64,000 nucleotides of DNA from Shinisaurus crocodilurus (lineage: Eukaryota > Chordata > Lepidosauria > Squamata > Shinisauridae). Location: positions 8,365,042 through 8,429,041 of the forward strand of contig CM037885.1 of the NCBI GenBank assembly GCA_021292165.1, read 5' to 3'. The first letter of the stretch is position 1, and the number at the start of each line of letters is the position of its first letter. Shown here in pieces: positions 1 to 11,366 of the stretch. The notes under the pieces are model-generated. The model did no database searches, was not told the origin of the DNA, and worked only from the letters and a program-made list of their open reading frames with translations. The translations under genes and the position numbers were made by a program.

Positions 1-105
1 CTTGGATGGGAGACCCCTCCTCTAGTTTCCTGCATTGAGCAGGGGGTTGGACTCGATAGCCTTGTAGGCTCCTTCCAACTCCATGATCTATGGAATCCAT
101 GAAAT
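1..105 (+). mobile_element. 5S rRNA-derived SINE, cut by the window edge
   Basis: It begins with CTTGGATGGGAGACC (a 5S rRNA internal segment) and runs through the GTTGGACTCGATAGCC tail to ATGATCTATGGAATCCATG. Confidence 0.75.
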
Positions 106-342
106 ATAAACCTTGTAAATAAATACTGTAAATAGAAAAGGATCAGGCAGCAGATGGTAGGACAGACATCTCTCTGACCGAGACCTTGAAGAACCACTGA
201 GAGTCAAAGCAGGCAGTACTGGGGCTGGATGCACGACAGATATACACTAACCTAGTATAAGGAAGCGTCCTATGACCCAGAGTTTGTTTGTTTAGAGCTG
301 GGTGTGTGTGTGAACCACTTTCAGCCCGGGGGCCGAATTCCC

Positions 343-478
343 TTCTGCAGAAGCAAACAGGCTTCTTAAGAATTGGATTTTGGATCTTAGAAATAAGGAA
401 CTGGGGTATATTCACCTGCATTCTCAACACCTTTTAGTGGTAGACGCAGTTCCACAGGAGCATCACACTCTTTATTTA
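343..478 (+). repeat. Inverted repeat arm (partner at 2822-2975)
   Basis: TTAAGAATTGGATTTTGG, CTCAACACCTTTTAGTGG and GGAGCATCACACTCTTTAT recur reversed at 2822-2975 with a few changes. It abuts a SINE tail. Confidence 0.7.
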
Positions 479-709
479 TTTGTTACCTTTATATCCCACA
501 TTTCCCCCTCTTGCAAGGAACCCAAGGCAGCTGACACGGTCCCCCTCCTCTCCATTTTATCCCCACACAACAACCCTGCGAGGTAGGCTAGGCTGAGAGT
601 CAATGACTGGCCCAAAGTCACCCAGGGAGCTTCATGGCCGAGCGGAGACTAGAACCCGGATCTCCCGAGTCTCAGTCCAACACTCTCACCACTACGCCAC
701 ACTGGCTTT
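464..709 (-). mobile_element. tRNA-derived SINE
   Basis: Read on the minus strand it has GGCGTAGTGGTGAGAGTG (A-box region), GGTTCTAGTC (B box), GTGACTTTGGGCCAGTC, CGCAGGGTTGTTGTG and a tail of AATAAATAA. Confidence 0.8.
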
Positions 710-1126
710 TACAGCCTGCAATAGTAGCACCCGCATGGGGGGTATGTGTTCTGCCAAATGTTTTCCCGATGGCTTTGCAGAGGTTTTTTTTTTTTTTTTT
801 ATGAATTCTCATGCCATAATAAATCCAGGAGGATCAAGCCAAACATTTTTTTTTTATTGCGAGTTAAGATCCTTATTATACAGAGTACAACAATCCCAAG
901 TCCCCTAGTAAGAGCCCCACCCCTTGGACACCACAATATCACCAACCGACCCCATCAAGAAGCTCTGCCTCCAGTATCCGTTGTGTCCTTGCTGCAGTCA
1001 CTCAGCCTTGCGGTCTCTCTCTCCCGCTCTGTCCGCCTCAGGGCTCCTGCTGGTTCTTTGTCCTTCTTCAGGCTGGCAGCCAAACAGCTCCTGGATCTCT
1101 CTCTTCCTTCTCGGCACACTTCAATC

Positions 1127-1727
1127 CAGGGATGGGGACTCGGACTTTAGGACTCGACTTGTGAGTCGGACTGAGTCCCCCCTCTGACTCGAGTCCCACT
1201 CGAGTCCCAATATTTTTAATGGGACTCGAGACTTGACTCGGGACTCGAGACCAAGGACTCGTCAACATCCCTGGGCTGTGCCAGAAGGAGTGGAGAGAAG
1301 TGCGATCGCCGGTAAAGATTTTATTTTTTAAAATCATTTTCCTAAAATGCAACCTTTCAGACATTTTGGGTTTGGCTGCCTCTGCCTGCCTGCTTTGGGG
1401 TTCCCTGCCTCCTCTGCCTGCCTGGTTATTTTGGGTTTGTCTGCCTGGCCTGTTCTTGTCAAAATCAGTGGCAGAGTTTTGAAATAAAAAGGCACACTTG
1501 TGTCTAGAATTTATTTAAGCCACACATCTGAAGTAGCCTTATTTTGTTGGGGAAAACCCCCATTGATTTTAATAGGGACTCGTGGAGTCAGCTTTGGGAG
1601 TGACTCGGGACTCAGGACTCACGAGTCACCATTTTGGACCAAGGACTCAGACTCGGACTTGAGACTTGGGTCCAAAGACTCGTGACTCGACTCGTGACTC
1701 GAGACCAAGGACTCTTCAACATCCCTG
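1127..1727 (+). mobile_element. hAT-type non-autonomous element rich in GACTC/GAGTC
   Basis: Ends CAGGGATG and CATCCCTG form terminal inverted repeats. Flanks CTTCAATC and CTTCAACC are a 7/8 match for an 8-bp target duplication, as expected for hAT. Both ends carry dozens of GACTC/GAGTC pentamers in tandem; the middle is AT-rich with CCTGCCTG-type stretches. There is no coding potential. Confidence 0.8.
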
Positions 1728-2270
1728 CTTCAACCACATGCACCACACCACACCACCACTTCAGGCTGCATTTGCTAGTCTTATATACAATTCTAGCATC
1801 AAACTCCATGGGCTGCCGACCGCGTGTTTAAATGATAACACACCTGTGCTGTGCACACTTTCATCATCCTGGGTGGCAGGCAGCCAGGTCACATAGCCAA
1901 GGCCATTCGCTGCTGATAACACTGTGCAGCAATCTTTCCACATTTTAGTTTTTTTAAAATCAAGCCCAGAGCATAGAGGAAGAACGCTGTACAACACTCC
2001 TGTACTCCTCGATTATCTCCCGCAATTCCCAGTACAGCATGCCATCCAATATGGCTCCCGTGAGACATGTAGGGAAAGGCACACGCCAGAAACACTTGCA
2101 GTGGACGATCCAGCAGGCGCCTCGGCGGGTCTGGATGAGTCGTCGTTGTTGCTGATGGTGATGTTTTGGAACACAGTCAGCCACTCTCGGTGATCTTTCC
2201 TTTTGAGTAATAGAGAAATTGAGTAAACCCAATGATAAAGTATTATCGTAGGGAGGAACCCACTGGGTTT

Positions 2271-2454
2271 TTCATAGATTTCATAGATTTTCATAGATCA
2301 TAGAGTTGGAAGGAGCCTACAAGGCCATCGAGTCCAACCCCCTGCTCAATGTAGGAAACTAGAGGAGGGGGGTCTCCCATCCAAGTCATAGCCAGGCCTG
2401 ACCCTGCTTCGCTTTCCACGCTCAGACAAGCTGAGCCAGCGTGAGCCACGGGCC
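2271..2454 (-). mobile_element. 5S rRNA-derived SINE
   Basis: On the minus strand the head is 5S-like with AGCAGGGTCAGGCCTGG and TTGGATGGGAGACC, followed by a CR1-like tail ending in repeats of ATCTATGAAA. Confidence 0.8.
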
Positions 2455-2821
2455 TGTATATGAGTCTGCATAGTTTAAAACGTGACAGGTCTCAAAAAAA
2501 GAACTTTGTCTCCTTCCCCGACATTAGCAGTTCTGTTTCCTTTCCTCTCAGAACAGCTTTGTAGGTCCGTTGGTTCCCATGCTGGCATAACATGGAACAA
2601 TACAAGACCTGGGCAAGCAAATAGCAGTGTTCCGTGTTGCTCAGCCAGCCAGGACATCATCATAGCTTTCCTGCCTTACTGTTTTTCCTCCGGATGTTCC
2701 TTTCAGGGGTGTTGAACTTGAACCTCAGATCTGAATGCCAAATATATTCCCACTTGGGGTTTCAATCTGGCCTCTTAGGGTACCCCAGGGAGCTGCTTGG
2801 GATGCGCCAAAAATAAATAAA

Positions 2822-2975
2822 TAAATATAAAGAGTGTGATGCTCCTGCGGGAACTGAGTCTACCACTAAAAGGTGTTGAGAACGCAGGTGATGAACAGAC
2901 ACCAGTCCCCTGTTTCTAAGGTCCAAAATCCAATTCTTAAGGAGCCTGTTTGCTGGTGTTTCAGTTTCCTCTGTT
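2822..2975 (-). repeat. Inverted repeat arm (partner at 343-478)
   Basis: Reverse-complement partner of 343-478, 2.3 kb away. Probably two copies of one dispersed repeat in opposite orientation, not one structure. Confidence 0.7.
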
Positions 2976-3230
2976 GGAATCCCACCTCGCACGATGAAGC
3001 TAGTTAGGGTGGCCATGTGTCCTCTTTTACGGAGGACAGTCCTTTATTTGAAGGTGTCCTCTGTTTGAAGAGCTGTCCTGTCCGATTCTGGTTTAAAGAG
3101 AAAGAACCAGGAGAACCAATTCCCGTCACCAGTGAGTAACTGGGCGGCAGACCGAGCAGGCCGGCACTCAGCTTGCCCGGTCACATGGTCTTCCGCACTA
3201 CGGCGCGATGGATTGTGTTTCTATTTAAAT

Positions 3231-3315
3231 CAGTGTTCTCCAACCTTGGGTCCCCAGATGTTTGCTGGGAGTTGTAGGCCAAAAACATCTGGGGACCCAA
3301 GGTTGGAGAACACTG
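3231..3315. mobile_element. Foldback hAT MITE (family A), copy 1, short
   Basis: CAGTGTTCTCC...GGAGAACACTG palindrome lacking part of the left arm and the centre. The flanking 8-mers ATTTAAAT are identical on both sides. Confidence 0.85.
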
Positions 3316-3822
3316 ATTTAAATTATAATAATCATTCATAAATTTGCATCTATACATATACATCAGCAACTTTTATTCAAACCGCCATCCTCTTTTGTTC
3401 TCTCTTTTGTTTTTGTTTTTGATGCATTTCCTCTTTTTTGGTGATGCATTTCCTCTTTGGTGATTCATAAGAGGCCACCATTGCTGGGAGGTACAGACAA
3501 GCAAGGGATAATAATGGCCTCTTGATGGATATGAGTTTTGGCCACTGTTTTCTGACTGGCTTCTTTTAAACCTTCAGTCCCACCCACCCCGCCTCTCTCA
3601 CAGGCACACACCCAGTTTTGAAGTATTGTCTTCTTTTTCCTTTAAGTGCCATGTATATTTTTTAATTTCCTTTAAACTAGGTTCAATCAATGTTACTTGA
3701 TAAATTGCATGCCATGCCATGGGATTTCCTTTGCTGCCTGCTATCATATGCCTGCTTTGCTGTGTGCGTACCAGAATGAGATCCCTAAATAATTTTGGGG
3801 CTTAAAAACAAACAAACCCTCA

Positions 3823-3962
3823 GGGTGCAATTCTATGCAGCAGGTTTAGAGAGAAAAGGGGCCTGCAACTTGCTGTATGCAAATGCAACAGCCAGCTGTG
3901 TTGGCTGGGGCATGCTGGGAATTGTGGGCCTTTTTTTGGTCTAAACATGCATAGGATTGGAC
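3823..3962. mobile_element. Foldback MITE family B, diverged copy
   Basis: Ends GGGTGCAATTCTATGC and GCATAGGATTGGACC are inverted repeats around a diverged GGGCATGCTGGGAATTG core. Confidence 0.6.
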
Positions 3963-4299
3963 CTTCAGAGTATTCTAAACATGGTGGAATCTATAGGGTG
4001 TTTTTTTTTTTTTTAAATGAGGTTCTTTTGGGTCAGAGAAAGGACAGTTTTAGAAGCAGAGGATCCATCAAACTCTCAGGCAACAAAGTCGTGCCCAAAG
4101 GAGACATGCCGTTAAAGACATAGTTAGCAGCTACGTTTTTTACTCTAGAGTAAATGCAGGGACTAGATTAGGACCCAAGCATGGGGGGGGGGGGGAGGCT
4201 TTAACCCTCTCCCATGCTTCGGTCCTAATCCAAATTGGGGAGCCCATGCTGGCAATTTATATTGCCGCATGCTGGGGAACGGGAAAAACCGGAGGAAGG

Positions 4300-5000
4300 A
4301 AAAATGGAATGGAGTATCCCAAACTCGATGCAGGTCCTGCTTGTTTGCAAATGAAGAGATGTGCAGTTCCAGACATCAGTGAAACAGAATGACAAAATTC
4401 AGAAGTGAAACAGTAATTCCTTTATTTCTCATGTGCAGAGATGAGTGCAGCTGCTTATGTAGCCAAAACAACACCACACATGCACTGGGGAGAGATATCA
4501 GCAGACCCGGGGAAAACCCAAGTACAAAAGTGCAGAAGCACATAATTAAATCTTTAAAGCCCAAAGTGGCGGAGGAACCCCCAAAACAGACTGAGAAGGG
4601 CTGAGCATGCTCAGTGGACATGGGGTTGGAGAATGGAAAACCCAGAGAGAGGGAAAATGGAACGGAGCATCCCAAACAGGAGCACTCTAGACTGCAACAT
4701 TTTATCGCAGGCCCTGCTTGCTTGCAAACTAAGATGTTCCCAACATCATCTTTGAAAAAAATGTACACATTTACGCAAACACATCACCAGACTAAGTTTT
4801 GAATGGTCATTGTGGATTTTATTGAGGCTTTTTGTTTCTTTTAGAAAAGCCAAGAGGAGAACAAAGAGAATGACGGAAGGCAAAACTGAAGAGCAGCTGA
4901 CTCGTCCTTGCGATCCACCACCGCTGGTGGGCAAGCTGCAGTCTCGGCTTCCTGAGACACACAAGCCCTTAACTCTGGGGTGAGCTTCTTCAGTCTGTGA
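4300..5000 (+). repeat. Dispersed repeat family F, copy
   Basis: Stretches such as GCAACATTTTATCGCAGGCC and GGAAGCCGAGACTGCAG (minus strand) recur in 20560-20900, 35070-35160, 38430-38830 and 39000-39130. The minus strand holds a short hydrophobic frame near 4860-4994 but it does not fit a splice phase. Treated as repeat. Confidence 0.5.
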
Positions 5001-5078
5001 AAAGATAAAGTCAGTTGATGGGTGAGAAGTAAACTTCCTCTTACAGACAGGGCCGGTGCCTGAAAAGATACTGAAAAG

Positions 5079-5163
5079 ATCCCAGCATGCCCCAGCATGG
5101 CTGGCTGGGGCATGCTGGGAGTTGTAGGACTTTTTTCTGTCGAAATAGGCATAGGATTCCACC
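5079..5163. mobile_element. Foldback MITE family B, right part
   Basis: CAGCATGCCCCAGCATGG then GGCATGCTGGGAGTTGTAGG and GCATAGGATTCC. The outer left arm is missing. Confidence 0.6.
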
Positions 5164-5194
5164 CTTATTTATAATTTATATAGGATTGCACCCC

Positions 5195-5338
5195 CTCATT
5201 TTATCCTCACAGCAACCCTGTAAGGTAGGTTAGGCTGAGAGTCAGTGACTGGCCCAGGATCAGCCCAGGACTGAGTACAGATCAGTGAGTCTCCTGGCCC
5301 ACGTCCAACCCTCTGACCACTGCACCGTACTGCCTCCA
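5195..5338 (-). mobile_element. tRNA-derived SINE, diverged
   Basis: Partial copy with CTCAGCCTAACCTACC and GGGTTGCTGTGAGGATAA on the minus strand. It lies 3' of the IgV exon of gene 1. Confidence 0.65.
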
Positions 5339-5565
5339 TTGTGGAATTTCATAGGCAAGGCCAGCCAAGAAAGAAAGAAAGAGAAGGTAACGCGTGCAAC
5401 ATGCTAAAATTTTGATGCTTTGGGTGAAATCGCACATTTTCAATCTGAGTGGGGAAATTCAAAGGTGTGGCTGAATCTCGAATATTTGTGGGCCTTTCGT
5501 GGCAGCCCCAGCCACGTTCCCCAGAAGGGTCTCCCTCCCACCGCGCCTCGCCCTCGTGTACTTAC

Positions 5566-5925
5566 TGGAAACCTGCAGCCGCGCCAAGGCGTCGGTCCAA
5601 CGTTGACCCGAGCGCCGCCCTTGCAGGGTGACCAAGTAGTACTCCCCGGTGTCTCTGAGCTGCGAGCCTTGGATGACTAAGGCGCAGCTGCTCCCCAAAC
5701 TTTCACGGCCAGTGTAGCCCCCGCCTCTTTTGACCACGCTTCCATGCTCGACTTGGATGATCATGTGACTTTTGTTAATCCTGTTACCCCGGAACCAAAG
5801 GCAGATGGTCGGGTGCTCTATGTCCCGCACGGAAAGGGTGACCGTTTGCCCCACGCGGGGGTTCGGGGGTTCGGGGACGATGCGGACGGCTTCGGATGGG
5901 CAGAGGCAGGAGGCCAAGGCGAGCA
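5566..5925 (-). CDS. CEACAM-like gene 1, exon 2 (IgV N-domain)
   Basis: A 360-base exon, phase 1-1, acceptor CTTCTCTTGCAG and donor TCCA/GTAAGT; 360 bases is the usual size for a CEACAM N-domain exon. It has GQTVTLSVRD (B), TICLWFRGN (C), a GGYTGRESLG loop very like the YSGRE of CEACAM1/5, SSCALVIQG (E) and LRDTGEYYLVTL (F). It has the strand C and strand E cysteines of gene 3 and not the canonical pair. One sequon (NKS) is seen. GC-rich and uninterrupted. Confidence 0.9.
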
Positions 5926-7458
5926 CTGCAAGAGAAGGGCAGGCGGAGTTATCAGGAACCAAGCTGGGTGGTGGTGTTCCTCTTTCCATTCATGCCACAC
6001 ACCCCAAGCTTCCTTCCTTGTGCCCCGAAGGTTGCCGGTTGAGCAGCATAGGATCACCCTGGCTTGCTCCTGAGCTGCCCGGAGAACTTGCGAATATTAT
6101 GGGGAGGCATCTGCAAGTCATCGAGCAATGAACAAACAGCTGGACCTAGGGGAGTTGACAAGGGAACCTTTTTCCAAGATGGAGATAAACCTCACCCTGC
6201 AGATCAAGCTGCTAAAGGTGCAGGAGCTGGTTGAAATATTGGCAATATTAAGGTTACAAAACGTTAAAGGGTTTGTTAAAAAAAAGGGGAAGGAATTTCA
6301 GCAGCTTTTCTCAACCAACGGCTGGCTCAATGAGCTGTGCCAGCCCAAATGCGCTTTTCTACATAACCCCTTAGAGCAGTGTTCTCCAACCTTGGGTCCC
6401 CAGATGTTTTTGGCCTACAACTCCCAGCATGCCCCAGCCAGCGTAGCTGGCTGGGGCATGCTGGGAGTTGTAGGCCAAAAACATCTGGGGACCCAAGGTT
6501 GGAGAACACTGCCTTAGAGGTACAGGAAGGCTGATAAGTGAGAGCATCAGGGCTATATTCCCACCGTACTCCCTGCACAAATGAACACTTATTTGCCAGC
6601 TTGGTTTAATTAATTCCATTTAATTAATTTCCAAATGCTTCCCAAATTTATGTTGCTGCTGCTGCTGCTGCTGTTGTTATTAAATTTGTTACATTTATTT
6701 ATTTCATTTTTATACCGCCCAATAGCCGAAGCTCTCTGGGCGGTTTACAGCAATCAACAAGACAGTCCGGGCCCGCAGGCTTACAATCTAAAAAGACACG
6801 ATACACAAGGAAAAAGGAATGGGGAGGGAAGAAGGGGGAATATTAATTACTACTTCCGGCAGTAATTCTCTGTGTAGAAGTCACAAGAAGTTAGCCCCGG
6901 GGGGGGGGGGCAGTCCAACTGGAGCAGGCCCTGATGTTCCCTTTGCCTGCTCCTGCCTCCTTCGCTCCTTCCTCTTCCCCGCAGGGCTGTAGATGTCAGC
7001 CCTGGGGGGGGGGCAGTCCAATTGGAGCAGGCCCTTATATCCTGCCTTTCCTCCAAGCCAGTGCACGTGATCCTCCTCTTCTTCTCTCATTAATCCTCAC
7101 AACAACCCTGTGAGGTAGGTTTGGCTGGGAGTCCGTGACTGGGCCAAAGTCAGCCAGTGAGCTTCATGGCCGAGTGGGGACTAGAACCCAGGTCTCCTGA
7201 GACCCAGTCCAACACCCTAACCACTACTCCACACTGCCTCTCCTATCATCAGGACTCCTGTACCTCCGACCTAAGAGTTATGTAGAAAAGGGAATTTGGG
7301 CTGGCACAGCTTGTCAAGCCGTTGGTTGAGAAAAGCTGCTGAAATCCCTTCCCTTTTTAACAAAATGTTTAAAGACACCGGAGTCCTGGCCTCTTTCATT
7401 GTCCTCCACCTCCTTCCTGCATCTCACCTGCCACGACTGCTAGTCCACTCGGCTGCAT
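5566..7458 (-). CDS. CEACAM-like gene 1, signal exon and single IgV exon (3' part not found)
   Basis: Exons 7458-7428 and 5925-5566 join in phase 1 and give a clean signal peptide and one IgV domain of CEACAM type. The exon after the IgV domain must start in phase 1; no convincing one was found between the window start and 5565. The gene either continues beyond the window's left edge, or has lost its membrane exon. The intron holds a hAT MITE, a SINE and a G-rich repeat. It is inferred to encode a secreted or membrane Ig protein of the same cluster as genes 2 and 3. Confidence 0.65.
6377..6511. mobile_element. Foldback hAT MITE (family A), copy 2
   Basis: A 135-base near-perfect palindrome from CAGTG to CACTG with identical 8-bp flanks CCTTAGAG. 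The arms contain TTGGGTCCCCAGATGTTT and ACAACTCCCAGCATGCCC. It lies in the intron of CEACAM-like gene 1. Confidence 0.92.
6897..7056 (+). repeat. Twice-repeated G-run unit
   Basis: A G-run followed by CAGTCCAACTGGAGCAGGCCC occurs at 6900 and 7006 and again at 19962. Part of a dispersed family whose neighbour (CCGCCCAATAGCCGAAGC at 6716) is an L2-like 3' end. Confidence 0.6.
7085..7243 (-). mobile_element. tRNA-derived SINE, partial
   Basis: Has AGTGTGGAGTAGTGGTTAGG and GGTTCTAGTCCCC on the minus strand; the 3' part after GAGGATTAA is replaced by another repeat. Confidence 0.7.
7428..7458 (-). CDS. CEACAM-like gene 1, exon 1 (signal peptide, first part)
   Basis: ATG at 7458 reads MQPSGLAVVA plus one base to donor CAG/GTGAGA. 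Joined to exon 2 (VLALASCLCPSEA) it gives a typical signal peptide with an Ala at the predicted cleavage site. The exon is very short, so the call rests on the fit of frame, donor and hydrophobicity. Confidence 0.6.
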
Positions 7459-8970
7459 CGTGGGACGAGGGTACCAGAAAGAACACCCCTGGCGTCTGTG
7501 TAGCATCGACTTTGGGGCTGATGGTCTCCTGCCTCGGTCTTATGTACTGCTCAGAGGGTGGGTGGGTCGGTCGGTGGGATTTCCCCAGGCAAGAGGGACA
7601 TTGCCCAAGTAGCCAGTGGAGGAAGGAGGGTGGGAGAGCACAGGAATGGAACATTAAGCAAGAGAGGGAGAAGAACTATCTGTCCTGTCCTTAGAACGGA
7701 AACGCTTTCTCAAGAGCATGAAGAAGTGTGGATGTTGATAACACACCCAGTTGCTGAGCTGAGCACCTGCTTGGCCTGCCCTAAGAAGGGAACAATTTCC
7801 GTTTTGTACTTTCTCTCCACAACAGAGGTCAGAGGGATATTGTCAAGTTTCAAGCTCTTGAATCTCTTCTTTTTGAATGTGATTCTTTCCCCCCCCATCC
7901 CTACTTTTTGAATGCACGACATGGCTGTCATAATTCCAATGGGCAAAACTGGAAAATTGCCCTAATATGGAAACTTGTTTCAGGTCTGAAAACTGGTCCC
8001 AAGTTAAAAAGTAAGGGAGGGAAATTTGTGCAGGGACAGCTTGTCGTGCAAGTGGAGAAAAGCTGCAATTGCTGGACTTCCCCCTTGTGTGCGCTGCTGT
8101 TCAAAGTGCAGCAGCCCTTTCCCTGCCTTTGGGTCAGCAGAACCGCAACATTTCTACTTTCCTATAATCTGTGAATGCGTATTTCATCAGGGAGATCATG
8201 GAACCAATCGTTCAAAGGTTTCTCCTGGTATTCCCCGATTCCTGGAATGTTTTAAGGCAGGATATTTTTGTGCTGGAGAGGGTGGGGCAGCGAAGAGCGA
8301 GGAAAAGTAAATATTGGCAAGCCTTGAGGAAGCATTTGCGTCATGCAATACAAAGTTACCAGGGGCTTTCCCCTGCAAAACCTCTCCCAGAACAAGGAAA
8401 TAAAGATGTGCCCAAAGGAGATCAAACCGACCCCTGCCCACTGCAGCAGGTGCACGAAGGGTTGCCATGTTGTTTATCAACCCCTACTCTTGTGCCTTGA
8501 AAAGCAGCTTGGTCTGAAGAAACCAGCAGCGGAGGCTTGTCAGGAGGGAGAAGCCCGATCAGCTGTCAATCTCTGCAGATCAAGCTGCTGTCAAAGGCAC
8601 GAGAGCAATGACCGGTTAAAAAGTTGGCAATGCTAGGCTATGTGTGTGTGTCTACATCTTGCTGCAAACCCCAGGGAGTGCTCCAAAGTGGTTATGCTGC
8701 GATAGCTGATGATGAGCGGGTGTTGCGTTTGAATTATACCATGGTAGGTGGCATTTTATAATTTTATGCTGGAAGACAATCTTACTCGGTCACGAGTGAT
8801 CGCCTACTAGATGGCGTTGCCTCCTCCACCCCGGCAAAGGCGATGCAGTCCAACTGCCTTTGCCCTTTTGCAAATCGACCGCCCTTGTGTCAACCACTCG
8901 TTGCCATCTTGTTTTCTGCCCCCTGCTCCTGTGTCCTGGGCAGCTGCGTGATCTTAAAGCAAAAGTGCTT
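7459..8970. other. Upstream flank of gene 1, no gene seen
   Basis: Contains the presumed 5' flank of CEACAM-like gene 1, a family E repeat at 8520-8640 and the LINE tail text at 8772-8812. No exon with supported boundaries was found. Confidence 0.5.
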
Positions 8971-9497
8971 TAAGGCGCAATCCTATGCATGTTTTGGACA
9001 GGAAAAAAGCCTACAACTCCCAGCATAGCTGCTTCTGAATGGGCCGGCCCTGTTCCAGTTCCAGCCAGTAGGTGGCAGGAGAGATCCCAGAATCTCTGGG
9101 ATAACAGACGCTGCTGATACACTCCAATGCTGAGCAGAATGGCCACATTCGCCGCAGGCCCGCAGCCCATCCCAAGCAAGGCACATGTGGGGGGGCGGGG
9201 GCGGGGGGCGGGGAGGAGGACCCAAACAAACAAAATCCTGGCAGGTAATCCTAGTTTCGGTGCAGGGTCCACCTGCACACAACAGTTCCATCGAAGATCC
9301 ATAATGGGGAAAGCTGCACCGGTTGAATTTCTGCCTGGCAGGCAAACTGGCTACTGTCTTTCAGGACCTGGTAATGTCCAGATTAGATTATTGCAATGCT
9401 CTCTATGCAGGACTGCCTTTGATAAGTCTTTCAGAATTAAAATGGATCCAGAGGGAGGGAGGGAGGGGTTGAACTAGTGCTCACCATGTGAAGCAAA

Positions 9498-9584
9498 TTC
9501 TTCTTCTTCTTCTTCTTCTTCTTCTTCTTCTTCTTCTTCTTCTTCTTCTTCTTCTTCTTCTTCTTCTTCTTCTTCTTCTTCTTC
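9498..9584 (+). repeat. (TTC)n microsatellite
   Basis: About 29 uninterrupted TTC units. The long leucine or lysine frames through it are artefacts. Confidence 0.98.
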
Positions 9585-9602
9585 CTAGTACTACTGCTGC
9601 TG

Positions 9603-9836
9603 CTACAACATTTATATCCCACCCTTTTCCCTCTTGCAAGGAACCCAAGGCAGCCTATATGGTCCTCCTCCTTTCCATTTTATCCTCACAACAACAACAA
9701 CCCTGTGAGGTAGGTGAGGCTGAGAGTCAGTGACTGGTTCAAAGAAACCCAGTGAGCTTCATGGCCGAGTGAGGACTAGAACCCGGATCTCCCAAGTCCC
9801 AGTCCAACACTCTTAACCACTGCACCACACTGGTTC
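9603..9836 (-). mobile_element. tRNA-derived SINE
   Basis: Complete copy downstream of a long TTC repeat, with B box GGTTCTAGTCC on the minus strand. Confidence 0.8.
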
Positions 9837-10150
9837 TCAGTAGTGTTGTTTTCAAGGCAAATCAGGTATTCAGACAAACAGCTGGATGGGTTATAAAGTT
9901 GACTGACTTTTAGGTGGGGGGTTACAATCAACAATGTGGCCGAGTTTTGGGATGCTTCAAGATGGAGCAGTCCTGGCATGATCATTCAAAAGACATTTGG
10001 CACTTATTCTGTCTTTCCCTCTTTAATGATAAACAACAACAAACAATTAAAAGAATGACAACAGTAAAGCATCAGTAGTGAAAACAGCAGGAGGCAGCAG
10101 AACTAAAAATTTCACTGGGAACCTAAAAAAAGCAAAAACAATTATCCTAA

Positions 10151-10272
10151 GGGCACAATCCTATGCATGCTTAAACTGAAAAAAAAAAGTCCTACAACTC
10201 CCAGCAAGCTGCCTGCTGCACGCGGGGAGTTGTAGGACATTTATTTCTGTCTAAACATGCATAGGATTGTGC
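10151..10272. mobile_element. Foldback MITE family B
   Basis: GGGCACAATCCTATGCATG and CATGCATAGGATTGTGC are the ends; the core shares CCTACAACTCCCAGCA with family A. Confidence 0.75.
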
Positions 10273-10557
10273 TTTAAGTTTTTTTTAAATAAAAACCTTT
10301 TTACCATCTGCCAAAAGAAGAAAAGAGAAGGCGCCAATAGAATCTCCATCAGCAGGGAGTTCCACAGCTGCAGTGCCACCAGTAAGAAGGCCCTGAAAAC
10401 AGGATGGGTTAAACACTCTTCCCCTGGCACCACTGCTCCAAGCCAAACCAACCCCCACCCGCCCCCAGGGTCACCTATGGATGCTGTTAAGTTTTCAAAA
10501 GCGGTCAGGAGATCCCTCGTCAAATGTAATTTGTCCCTCAGGCTTGTGAAGCGATGA

Positions 10558-11345
10558 ATGTCGTGTCTAGTTCTCTGGGAGCTACAATTTAAGAAGGATG
10601 TTTTGAAACGAGCGTGTCTCCAGAGGAGGGCGATCAAGGACAATGAAACGTCGTCCTCTGAGGAAGGACACTTGAAAGAACGGGTTATGTTTAGCCTGGA
10701 GAAGAGAAGATTTAAGGGGAGACATGATAACCATCTTCATATCTCTGAAGGGCCTGCCACACAGAAGATGGAGTGGACCTACTGTTTGTCCATAGGGCAG
10801 GACTGGAACTGATAGGTCAGTGTTCTCCAACCTTGGGTCCCCAGATGTTTTGGCCTACAACTCCCAGCATGCCCCAGCCCTGGCTGGGGCATGCTGGGAG
10901 TTGTAGGCCAAAAACATCTGGGGACCCAAGGTTGGAGAACACTGCGATAGGTGGAAATGGAAGGGAAGCAGATTTTGGCTGAATATTAGGAGAAATGTGG
11001 TCATGGTAAGAGCTGTTTGACAGCGGGCTAGGCTGCCTTCAGAAATGTTCCTTTCTTTTTTGCCAGAGATATTTAAGCAGAGGCAGGATGAAGATCAGTC
11101 AGGGATGCTGTAGCCTGTAGCTGCACTGCAGAGCCTGCATCGAGCAAGGGGAGCAGATCAGGCCCCGGGCAAGACGTAGCTCTCCAGATGTTTTGGACTT
11201 CAAATCCCAGCATTTCTGAATAATGGCCATACTGCCATAATAGAGCATCTGGGAGCTGAAGTCCGAAACATCTAGAGATCTGCCTTCTGCCCACCCCTGG
11301 ACTAGATGAGCACCATGTTTCCTTCCAACCCCATAACTTTGTGAA
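10558..11345 (+). mobile_element. CR1-type LINE 3' end, interrupted by MITE copy 3
   Basis: GCCTGGAGAAGAGAAGATTT, GGGAGACATGATAACC and the terminal GGACTAGATGAGC...CCTTCCAACCCC are typical of CR1 3' regions. The LTR element begins 22 bases after it. Confidence 0.7.
10818..10944. mobile_element. Foldback hAT MITE (family A), copy 3
   Basis: 127 bases inserted into a CR1 3' end. Flanks TGATAGGT and CGATAGGT (7/8). The CR1 text continues on the far side. Confidence 0.88.
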
Positions 11346-11366
11346 ATGTTCAAAAATTCAAAAGAG

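Noticed and set aside
4860..4994. Possible transmembrane exon for gene 1 on the minus strand (hydrophobic LPSVILFVLLLAF after TTTTCACAG)
   Set aside because: Entered in the required phase 1 it stops at once, and the block belongs to a dispersed repeat with a homologue at 20740-20880.
6327..6619. Open frames on both strands around the palindromes, repeated many times in the window
   Set aside because: They are translations of foldback MITE arms; the same peptide appears at each copy on either strand.
9437..9733. Long poly-Leu and poly-Lys open frames
   Set aside because: They only translate the (TTC)n microsatellite.
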